Source: Deltaproteobacteria bacterium (lineage in GTDB: Bacteria; Myxococcota; B64-G9). Taken from it: 52,469 bases of DNA. The notes beneath the pieces were generated by a model. The model saw only the letters and a program-made list of their open reading frames with translations. It was not told the origin of the DNA and made no database searches. Below, one piece after another: positions 26,001 to 32,545 of the stretch; position 1 is the first letter of the stretch; the number at the start of each line of letters is the position of its first letter. The stretch covers positions 1-52,469 of the forward strand of contig JAFDKH010000043.1 of the NCBI GenBank assembly GCA_019307065.1, read 5' to 3'. The position numbers and the translations under genes are program-made.

Positions 26001-28177
26001 TCGCAACTGCCGATCTGGCAGAGCCCCTGTTCGCAGGTTGAGGATGCATGCTGGTAAACACATGCATGCCCGCACCAACCGCAGTTGTTCACGTCATCGG
26101 TGGTGTCGACCTCGCAACCGTTGGCCGGGTTTTCATCGCAGTCTCCGGTACCCGGCGGGCAGTTGCCGGCGTCACACCAGAAATGTGAATCGATTATGAA
26201 TCCATCTCGAACGACACTTCCGTCAGAAGTGAAGTGAATCTTGATCGTGTTTCCATCGATGGCCAGGGAAGTGAATTCCCCCAGGGAGCCGCTGTAGGAG
26301 GCCCATTCTAAGTCGTTGCCGTCGAGAAGTCGTACAAAGTCATAGCCGCTTTCGGTGTCGAAGCTAGAGAAGTGGACCGACATTGTTACGGCCCCGGGAT
26401 GAGTGATTGTCCAGGTTTGATCGGTATTGTCCAGATAGGGATGTTCGCTCTCGACTGAAGAAGAATTGATGTTGCGCACGTAAACTCGGGCAGTATCCGG
26501 ATCGGAATCAAAGGTGCCGTCGTTGACTGTCAGGATGGCCTGGTAGTCGCCGCACACGTCGGCGAAAAAAGTGGGCGTGGCACTCTGGTTGTCATCCAGC
26601 GAAGCGCTGCTGTGTTGGGGCGGGTAAAAGTCCCAAAGGTGAGTAATCGGGTCCTGGTTGGGATCGAAAGAGTTGGAGCCGTCTAGCTGAACTGTATTAC
26701 CGGTAACAACTGTTTGATTCCCGCCGGCCAGGGCGACCGGAGGCAACGGTACACCCGAAAGCACCTGGAGTGCCCGGTAGGCGTTAATCCGCCCGCCGGT
26801 GATTGTCGGATAGCTTCCGCCGGCCTGTAGATCGGGTACGGGATCAACCGTCGTAAACAGAATGTTTTTAACCTCGGCCGCCGTAAGATCGGGATTTAGC
26901 GACAGCATCAAGGCGACCACTCCGGCCGTGTGCGGGCATGCCATTGAAGTTCCCGACTTGGTCCCGTAACTGTTGCCAGGTGTGGTGCTCAGAGTGTCCA
27001 CTCCGGGTGCCGCGACGTCCACGGAAATCGCGCCCCAATTCGAAAAATCGGCCTTGTTGTTGTTGTGGTCGATGGCCGCTACACAGATGATATTGTCATT
27101 GGCATATTCGCAGGGCCAGACTTCCATGTTGGGCCCGTCCACGTCGGCGTACTCGTTGGCCGCCGCGGCGACGATGATCGAACCCTGTCCTTCGGCGTAA
27201 GTAACCGCATCCTGGAGTGTCTGGCAGGGGTGTTGAACCGTCCACCAGGAGCAACTCATTACGTCGGCCCCGTTGGCCGCAGCGTAGGTAACGCCTTCGG
27301 AGGCGTCGGTACAATAAGTCTCGAGGTCCTGGCTGCCGATGATCCTGACCGGCATGATTGTGACCCGCCAATTGACTCCGGCCACGCCGATACCGTTGTT
27401 TCCCACGCCGCCGATGGTGCCCGAGCAATGGGTGCCGTGGCTGTGGTTGTCCATGGGATCGTTGGTTTCATACTCGAAATCCCAACCGCGGATGTCGTCG
27501 ATATAGCCGTTATTGTCATCATCGATGCCGTTGCCGGCAATCTCGTCTTCGTTCTCCCAGATGTTGGCGGCCAGATCTGGGTGATTGTAATCGACACCCG
27601 TATCCAGCACAGCCACGATAACATTATATGAGCCGATCGAGATGTCCCAGGCCTCGGGCGCATCGATGTCGACATCTTCGGTGCCGCCGGTCTGTCCGGT
27701 GTTGTGCATGCCCCAGAGTTCCTCAAAACGGGCATCGTTGGGTGTATTGGTCAGACGGATTTTCCAGTTGGGCTCGGCGTACAATACGCGCGGGTCTTTC
27801 TTCAGGCGTGCCACGGCGGACTCAACAGATTCTTTAGTAGTGAGTTTCATGCGATCGACGCCGAGTTGCGAACGGCGCTTGACCCGGGTGAGTCCCAGTT
27901 CGGCACCCAGGCCCTGTTCAACCTGGGCAGCACTGACGCTAGACCTGAACTTGACTACGACTTCGCCGGGGGCATAAGGGATCCAGCTTCCGTCGTCTTT
28001 CGGGTAGCTAACCAGGTTATTGAGTTCCGCCGGGCGATGGCTCTTTTTCGGCGCCGTGTATTTTCCGTCCAGAGATTTATCGGTTGCTGATAGATCTGAT
28101 TCGGCCTGATCACAGCTAACTACGAAAATTCCAATTGCCAGCAGAACTGCCAGGGCAACAATCGACGATCGCTTCAT
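23018..28177 (-). CDS. Subtilisin-family lipoprotein with CUB-like and Cys-rich repeats (frame-broken end)
   Basis: The protein has 1719 residues. A lipobox (V-V-S-C22) is followed by an inhibitor-like propeptide and a peptidase S8 domain with D192 (V-L-D-T-G), H247 (H-G-T-H) and S411 (G-T-S-M-A-C-P). Then come a PKD-like domain (about 480-575), three CUB-like domains (each with F-D-x-E-S-x-Y/W-D-F/Y-V and ending in a Cys) mixed with 15 Cys repeats (N-C-G-x-C), and one MopE motif. It would be an anchored or secreted protease. The ATG follows GGAG. The last residues (A-D-K-C-R-S-R-L) lie past a one-base frameshift; see the displaced tail at 22894. An N-terminal lipid and a C-terminal MYXO-CTERM would give two anchors. 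Confidence 0.85.
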   Translation of the reverse strand: MKRSSIVALAVLLAIGIFVVSCDQAESDLSATDKSLDGKYTAPKKSHRPAELNNLVSYPKDDGSWIPYAPGEVVVKFRSSVSAAQVEQGLGAELGLTRVKRRSQLGVDRMKLTTKESVESAVARLKKDPRVLYAEPNWKIRLTNTPNDARFEELWGMHNTGQTGGTEDVDIDAPEAWDISIGSYNVIVAVLDTGVDYNHPDLAANIWENEDEIAGNGIDDDNNGYIDDIRGWDFEYETNDPMDNHSHGTHCSGTIGGVGNNGIGVAGVNWRVTIMPVRIIGSQDLETYCTDASEGVTYAAANGADVMSCSWWTVQHPCQTLQDAVTYAEGQGSIIVAAAANEYADVDGPNMEVWPCEYANDNIICVAAIDHNNNKADFSNWGAISVDVAAPGVDTLSTTPGNSYGTKSGTSMACPHTAGVVALMLSLNPDLTAAEVKNILFTTVDPVPDLQAGGSYPTITGGRINAYRALQVLSGVPLPPVALAGGNQTVVTGNTVQLDGSNSFDPNQDPITHLWDFYPPQHSSASLDDNQSATPTFFADVCGDYQAILTVNDGTFDSDPDTARVYVRNINSSSVESEHPYLDNTDQTWTITHPGAVTMSVHFSSFDTESGYDFVRLLDGNDLEWASYSGSLGEFTSLAIDGNTIKIHFTSDGSVVRDGFIIDSHFWCDAGNCPPGTGDCDENPANGCEVDTTDDVNNCGWCGHACVYQHASSTCEQGLCQIGSCDSGWTDCDSIVETGCESDILVDPINCGGCGTICGPYDNAVPGCQAGSCIIAECAPGWDDCDGLLSNGCERNVSADTDNCGACNNICALDHAVGHVCIDGICYPMGACSTDPETIETVHPYVDNFDYTWTITKAGAAEISVHFTGFDVESGWDFVYIYDANDLEFERYSGTLGDFQSISVPGQTIKIRLTTDGSVQRFGFVIDSVYYCASGCENDWGNCDAIPENGCEADLLTDLDHCGGCGQLCGLPHTNGECIDGVCIAGSECSDGWGDCDGESQNGCEADLTSDPNHCSGCNLACVYDHAVDTCLDSQCVMGDCDAGWGDCNNNDADGCEMDILFDTDNCGSCGNVCALPNVGDHLCDNGICYPGNCTTEAESISTPHNYTDNFNQTWVITHPGTTRIRVFFTNFDTESNYDYVYIFNADDVLMTTYDGPLGDFYSIWVQGETIKVNLVTDGSMVRYGFDIFSYDQCSSGCLTGYADCDGLPDSGCESDVSADPDNCGSCGNSCSYPNAYGVCTAGECSLGACHDGWFDCDGDPQTGCEIYILTDVDNCGGCDQICLLDNAQPACVEGGCIIAACNTGFDNCDSNPLNGCEADVSSDPSNCGGCGTICDFDNASATCVDSACVMGACDSGFQNCDSNPDNGCEVEVANDPANCGSCGTICSFDNAHAGCSSGNCTIDSCDTGFDNCDGQIDNGCEADVSADPNNCGACNTVCAFDNAAVSCVDNSCVLGVCDTGFGNCDQVDASGCESEFAIDPANCGACDVICAFDNATANCSAGNCSMGDCNQGFADCDQNTNNGCEVDTDNDPNNCSSCGNVCVFDNAAANCQGGACLLGDCDEGFADCDQNSANGCETDLADDSDNCGACDNVCDFANASATCTDSNCILGTCDQGYGDCDGLAANGCEIDLANDTNHCGACANACTNGQECAAGQCACRDADNDGYGTEPCGTDCDDSDAEINPGTDEICGDDIDQDCDGVDLACTCADADKCRSRL

Positions 28178-28270
28178 AACTTCTCCTTTTCATCTCTCAT
28201 TGGTTGCTAAGACACCCAGAGCATCATACGGAAAAAATCATCGAAACACATCCCAGTTGTAATAAAACTG

Positions 28271-28378
28271 AAAACCACGTCTTTCCGGCATGGTTTAGGC
28301 CGGAACCCATACAGCGAAGACTGGATCCCAGCTTAAGGCATACTGGGATGACGAACTTTATTGCAATATTGGGGTTAT
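28271..28378. repeat. Dispersed structured repeat, copy 2
   Basis: About 108 bases match 16459-16566. Hairpin 1 (TTCCGGC at 28283-28289, GCCGGAA at 28299-28305) is kept. Hairpin 2 is TCCCAG (28326-28331) with CTGGGA (28343-28348), where copy 1 has TCCCGG...CCGGGA: the same position changed on both arms, keeping the pairing. The TTTAGGCCGG/CCGGCCTAAA alternative of copy 1 is lost. It lies in the 262-base gap between the subtilisin gene and the ankyrin gene; no other feature is seen in that gap. Confidence 0.8.
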
Positions 28379-28439
28379 GTTACCGTGATACAGATCACTT
28401 ATTGGCAACAATAGGAAAAAGTGGTTATTATTGTATGAC

Positions 28440-29585
28440 TTAGGGTTTGAGAAGGCTTGACCATTCAAGCTTGTTTTTGGCAGAGACGAGGTCTAATGCT
28501 GTCTTGCCTTGCTTGTCAATGTGGGTCGCCAGGGCCCCATTTTTCAAAAGCACTTTGGCTACGTCCGGGTGATTTTTCCAGGCAGACCAATGCAGAGCCG
28601 TCCAGCCGTTAGCGTCACGGGCGTTAGGATCGGCGCCGGAGACTAAAAGCATATCCACAATTTCCAGATGTCCACCCCAGGCTGCGCCGTGCAATGGTTC
28701 GGCGCCCGGAGTGCTGAAGTCTAAGTGAAATACTCCCCCAAAACCGATATCCGCCTTGTTTTTCAGCAACAAACGAACGACATCGACCAGCCCTTCGGTG
28801 GCGCAATAGTGCAAAGTAGCGGCCTTTAACTTTTTGTTGGTGACGCAAATGTTCTTCGACAGGTTGTCTATGTCTTGGATCTTATCGGAGCGAATTTGCC
28901 GATTGAGCTGGGCGGCACAAGATTCGGCCAGCCAGGCAGCCGGCGAATTACCGTAGACATCAATAATGAAGAGATTGGCCCCCAAAGACACCAGCAAGCA
29001 GGCGGTCTCGTGTTTTTTGTTTTCTTGGGCCAGATGCAAGGGGGTTCGACCGGCGTGGTCTTTTGTATTTAGAGCGGCCCCGGCTGAGGCCATCAGAACC
29101 AGGGTCTCAATATTACCGCGCCCGGCCGCCAAATGAAGCGGAGTCATCCCCTCATTATCGGTAGCGGTCAGGTCGACTTTTTTGATAAGCAGAAACTTCA
29201 TGACTTTGTGACGGCCTCTTTCGGCGGCCAGGTGAACCGGTCTGCGGCCTTGAGAATCTTTGGCGGTCAGGACGGCGCCATTTTGTAAAAGCAGCTTGAG
29301 TAAATCGATTTCCAGCTTCCAGTTACGGCGGTTGAAAAAGGCGTGGAGAACGCTCTCGCCGTTTGTATCAAATGTTTTGATATCCGCGCCTCGGGTGAGC
29401 AGGCTGTTGACCCGCGGCAGATCGCCTTCCCGCGCGGCATCAATTAGCAACAACCCGAGCTGATGGGAGATGTTGTCTGCAGTTACTTTTTTAGGGGCGG
29501 GGTTGGGCTTGTCTTCCACACCGCCAGAACAAGCCGACAGGCAAGCAAGCAAAAAACCTAAGATAACTGGACCCAGAAATGGCAT
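28440..29585 (-). CDS. Ankyrin-repeat lipoprotein
   Basis: The protein has 381 residues. The lipoprotein signal ends at a Cys (L-S-A-C, about 16-19). Ankyrin repeats follow, with motif G-x-T-P-L-H-L-A-A near D-N-E-G-M-T-P-L-H-L-A-A-G-R-G-N and later G-A-D-P-N-A-R-D-A-N-G-W-T-A-L-H. About eight repeats can be counted, with a less regular stretch near 215-250. It likely binds a protein partner in the cell envelope. It is 37 bases after the MATE gene on the same strand and may be co-transcribed. Start ATG 29585 is the natural start of the signal peptide. Confidence 0.82.
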   Translation of the reverse strand: MPFLGPVILGFLLACLSACSGGVEDKPNPAPKKVTADNISHQLGLLLIDAAREGDLPRVNSLLTRGADIKTFDTNGESVLHAFFNRRNWKLEIDLLKLLLQNGAVLTAKDSQGRRPVHLAAERGRHKVMKFLLIKKVDLTATDNEGMTPLHLAAGRGNIETLVLMASAGAALNTKDHAGRTPLHLAQENKKHETACLLVSLGANLFIIDVYGNSPAAWLAESCAAQLNRQIRSDKIQDIDNLSKNICVTNKKLKAATLHYCATEGLVDVVRLLLKNKADIGFGGVFHLDFSTPGAEPLHGAAWGGHLEIVDMLLVSGADPNARDANGWTALHWSAWKNHPDVAKVLLKNGALATHIDKQGKTALDLVSAKNKLEWSSLLKP

Positions 29586-29622
29586 GCCAAACGATAATAC
29601 TCCAGGTAGATGCAGCGGTGAC

Positions 29623-31017
29623 TTATATTTTCATGCTTTTCCATTTGCCGCTTTTGAAGCGGTAGAACATGAGTAAACCTAGTATGCAAATGTAGATGGT
29701 TGCCCCGGTCCAGGCGCCGTAGATGCCATAGCCAAGAACCTTGCCCAGAATGATGATACTGGGAACGAAGAATAACCAGGCCATAAGAAGAGAAACCACC
29801 ATCGGCCAGCGCGTGTCTCCGGCGCCGCGAATGGCACCCGAAGAAACTGTGCCCAGGGCGTCCATTGTCTGAAACACGGCCGCAAAAAGAAAAAGATCGG
29901 CGGCCAGCGCGATTACCCGCGGATCGCGGTTGAAAAGTTCAGCGACTTGATAACGCAGCACAACGAAAAGGCTACCCATCGAGCACATGATGATCAGGCC
30001 GATTTTGATGGCTGTTTTAGCGCTTCGTTCAGCCGAGGCGATATCTCCCGCCCCGATGTATTGTCCCATCAGGGTCGTGGCCGATACTCCCAGGGCAACC
30101 CCGGGTAAGAAAGACAGGTGAACCATCTGCCTGACGATCTGATGTCCGGCCAGGGGTATATCGCCCAGGGTGGACACGAACATGGTGAAAACCGTAAAGC
30201 CGCCCATCTCGAGAACCCACCAGACGCCCATCGGTAAACCAACTTTCAAAAATCGTTTCAGCAGGCTCCACTTGGGAAACCTGAAGCGCCGCGTAGAGAA
30301 CTTCAAGTGGGTGCTCTTTTTGAAAAATAAGTACAGGTAGATAGCCATGGCTACAAACTGGCTGATGATTGTCCCTAAAGCAGCCCCGCCGACACCCAGG
30401 GCCGGCAGGCCAAGCTTGCCGAAGACGAACAGGTAGGTGAAAGCCACATTGAGGACGTTGACTACCAGGGTCACCTTCATCGGCGTACGCGTATCGCCAA
30501 TTCCGCGCAGGAAACTGACTACACAGAAGTTTGCGAAAACGAAGACCGCCCCCAATAAGCGCACGTTCATGTACTCGCAGGCAAAACCGGTCACCTCGTC
30601 TGAGGCGCCAATCGCTGAGATTATTACGTCGATGTTCGGAACAATCGCGGTCAAGATAACAGCCGTGGCCAGCAAGGCGATGAAGAATGACTGCCAGACG
30701 ATGTTGCCGCAAACAGCATACTTTTTAGCGCCGAAGTGTTGGGCCACGAAAGTATTCGAGGCGGTAATTGTACCGTTGAAAAACGACATCAGCGTCCAGG
30801 AAAGAACAGCCCCCAGGCCGGTGGCACCTTGCTGGGGAGTGCCGATGAAGCCCATGAAGAAAGTATCGACCAGTCCCATAATTGACATCGAGGCCATGGT
30901 GATGACTACCGGGTAAGCCAGGCTCCAGACTTCACCGAAACCACCCTTGATTACTCCGCCGGGCGCGGGTCCTTTTGGAGGGGCTGGTTCGGCGGGGATG
31001 TCGTCGAGGGGCGTCAT
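29623..31017 (-). CDS. MATE-family efflux transporter
   Basis: The protein has 464 residues with about 12 hydrophobic segments in two six-helix halves. Family features are present: P-V-V-I-T-M-A-S-M-S-I-M-G-L-V-D-T-F-F-M-G and, in the second half, G-V-S-A-T-T-L-M-G-Q-Y-I-G-A-G. MATE proteins export drugs or organic cations in exchange for sodium or protons. It begins in a hydrophilic Pro-rich start of about 25 residues that is not usual but has no sign of a separate domain. The ankyrin lipoprotein gene follows closely. Substrate unknown. Confidence 0.9.
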   Translation of the reverse strand: MTPLDDIPAEPAPPKGPAPGGVIKGGFGEVWSLAYPVVITMASMSIMGLVDTFFMGFIGTPQQGATGLGAVLSWTLMSFFNGTITASNTFVAQHFGAKKYAVCGNIVWQSFFIALLATAVILTAIVPNIDVIISAIGASDEVTGFACEYMNVRLLGAVFVFANFCVVSFLRGIGDTRTPMKVTLVVNVLNVAFTYLFVFGKLGLPALGVGGAALGTIISQFVAMAIYLYLFFKKSTHLKFSTRRFRFPKWSLLKRFLKVGLPMGVWWVLEMGGFTVFTMFVSTLGDIPLAGHQIVRQMVHLSFLPGVALGVSATTLMGQYIGAGDIASAERSAKTAIKIGLIIMCSMGSLFVVLRYQVAELFNRDPRVIALAADLFLFAAVFQTMDALGTVSSGAIRGAGDTRWPMVVSLLMAWLFFVPSIIILGKVLGYGIYGAWTGATIYICILGLLMFYRFKSGKWKSMKI

Positions 31018-31108
31018 TGTCAGAAGTTGATTATCTTATGATTGCAACTCCATTGATACATAATTCACTCTGGCAAGCTTGGCGCTCCACCTGAATCAAA
31101 GGAGCGGG

Positions 31109-31906
31109 TCAAACCCTGAGGGCAGGATTTCGTGTCGGCAGTTCGACAATGTAGGTCTCAGGTGAACGATGGCACTTGACCGTTACCTCGGACCCGGGAT
31201 CGATCAGCGATTCGAACAGCTCATAGGTACCTTCATCGGAGTGCAATCCGCGCTTTTTCAAAAAACCGCGCCAATCGATTCCTTTTTCTTCGCACATCTT
31301 AGCGGAAAGGGGAGCAAGAGGAGTTTCGAGCAGAACCCGATGGTTGGGAATTTCAATATCGTTAATTAGAATATCCATAGACTCGATTTCCTGCAGCACC
31401 CACTCGGGCGGACGTGCGTCTCCGGCCACGTCAAAACGCACGCACACCTGCCAGGCGAGGCAGGGTGCCCCGCTGAACGGAGCGGTCAACAATGGCCCCT
31501 TTCCCTCGACGTATCCCGTGACTTCTTGCGGCTTGCTCTTTTTCGTGTCCGGCAGGGGCACCGGCAGTTTCCAGCGAACCGGGAAGGCTTTCTGCAGGCG
31601 GAGCAGGAGCATGCTGGCGGGACGCTGTAAGACAAAATAAAGGACGAGCGAGATCAACAGGCCCAGCCCAAGCACGAGGGCAGAGCCTGCGGCTATCCAG
31701 AATGCCAGAACGCTCAGGCAGGCAAGGCTCCCAGCGAGAGCTATTTTGATCCAGTTGGGTATTTGTTGCCGCTTTTCCTGTTCCCAGGTTCTTATCCGGT
31801 CGGCGGTCTCCGGGTTGGCCAGGTCGAACCATCCGTTGTCTTTACAAGCGGGGCAGGGATTTTGCATGTCCCGGGACAAAAAACCGCAGGCGGGGCACAG
31901 AAACAA
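31109..31906 (-). CDS. Zinc-ribbon membrane protein of unknown function
   Basis: The protein has 265 residues. A zinc ribbon (C-P-A-C-G-F, C-P-A-C-K) at about 4-21 is followed by two membrane helices (about 52-92) and a soluble domain with E-V-T-G-Y-V-E-G and L-T-A-P-F-S-G-A-P-C-L-A-W-Q-V. That part weakly resembles the GIDE/BAM domain of membrane proteins, but this is not firm. The start is TTG 31906; no ATG or good ribosome-binding site is seen, and the reading frame upstream is closed by a TGA in the MITE at 31913. The insertion may have replaced the native start region. Function unknown. Confidence 0.6.
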   Translation of the reverse strand: MFLCPACGFLSRDMQNPCPACKDNGWFDLANPETADRIRTWEQEKRQQIPNWIKIALAGSLACLSVLAFWIAAGSALVLGLGLLISLVLYFVLQRPASMLLLRLQKAFPVRWKLPVPLPDTKKSKPQEVTGYVEGKGPLLTAPFSGAPCLAWQVCVRFDVAGDARPPEWVLQEIESMDILINDIEIPNHRVLLETPLAPLSAKMCEEKGIDWRGFLKKRGLHSDEGTYELFESLIDPGSEVTVKCHRSPETYIVELPTRNPALRV

Positions 31907-31912
31907 CGAGAC

Positions 31913-32015
31913 GGGGTCAGGTCATGACTCTTGACACTTAATACCATGTAAACATGATGGGTTACAAAAAAACAGTCTACAAAAACGCAAGTGTCAAGTG
32001 TCATGACCTGACCCC
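31913..32015. mobile_element. 103-bp MITE with near-perfect 27-bp inverted ends
   Basis: The left end GGGGTCAGGTCATGAC (31913-31928) plus TCTTGACACTT matches the reverse complement of the right end over 27 bases with one mismatch (26 of 27). The interior is about 49 bases, AT-rich, with no gene. The G-rich tip resembles the RAYT element ends (AGGGGGAC), so it may be moved by a RAYT-type enzyme; the sequence otherwise differs. Confidence 0.75.
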
Positions 32016-32061
32016 ATATTCCATCGTATAACAGACATAGATTTTTGTGTTTCGCTCTGGC

Positions 32062-32541
32062 ATGCTTGACGGCATGACAGCTAAAAATTTAGACAAGACC
32101 CCGGTAACTTTGTTGGAAGAGATCTTTCCCGGCGACACCAACGCCTACGGCACCGCCTTCGGCGGTAAAATTTTGTCCTTGATGGACCGGGCGGCCGGAT
32201 TGACCGCCTCGCGTTATGCTCATCTGCACTTCGTGACCGCCTCTTTGGATGCCATGGAGTTTTGCGCGCCGGTCAAGCAAGGCGAGATCGCCGAGGTGGT
32301 CGCCAAGGTTGTTTACACTTCAAAGCATACCTACGGGATCAAGGTCGAAGTTTCTGCGGTCGATAAAACAAAATGGCAAAGAAAACACTGCGGGCATGGC
32401 CTGTTTTTCATGGTAGCCATGGGCCCCGAGAAAAAACCGCTGCCGGTTCCCCAGCTTGGGTCGCTGGCCGAGCAGGACCAGGCCGATTGGGATGAGGCCG
32501 CCCTGGTGCATCGCCAAATGCTGGACCGCAAAAGGAGATGA
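32062..32541 (+). CDS. Acyl-CoA thioesterase (hotdog fold)
   Basis: The protein has 159 residues from ATG 32062; an ATG at 32074 and a GTG at 32047 are also in frame, with no decisive ribosome-binding site. Motifs D-T-N-A-Y-G-T-A-F-G-G-K-I-L-S-L-M-D and F-C-A-P-V-K-Q-G-E-I-A-E match the YciA/BACH group, with the catalytic Asp expected near the G-G-K-I-L segment. These hydrolyse acyl-CoA to fatty acid and CoA. The stop is 4 bases before the prolyl oligopeptidase start, with AAAGGAG between them, so the genes are co-transcribed. Substrate length unknown. Confidence 0.85.
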   Translation: MLDGMTAKNLDKTPVTLLEEIFPGDTNAYGTAFGGKILSLMDRAAGLTASRYAHLHFVTASLDAMEFCAPVKQGEIAEVVAKVVYTSKHTYGIKVEVSAVDKTKWQRKHCGHGLFFMVAMGPEKKPLPVPQLGSLAEQDQADWDEAALVHRQMLDRKRR

Positions 32542-32545
32542 TCTC

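Noticed and set aside
32456..32545. Upstream extension of the prolyl oligopeptidase
   Set aside because: It overlaps the end of the thioesterase gene in another frame, and ATG 32546 has a ribosome-binding site and a lipoprotein signal.
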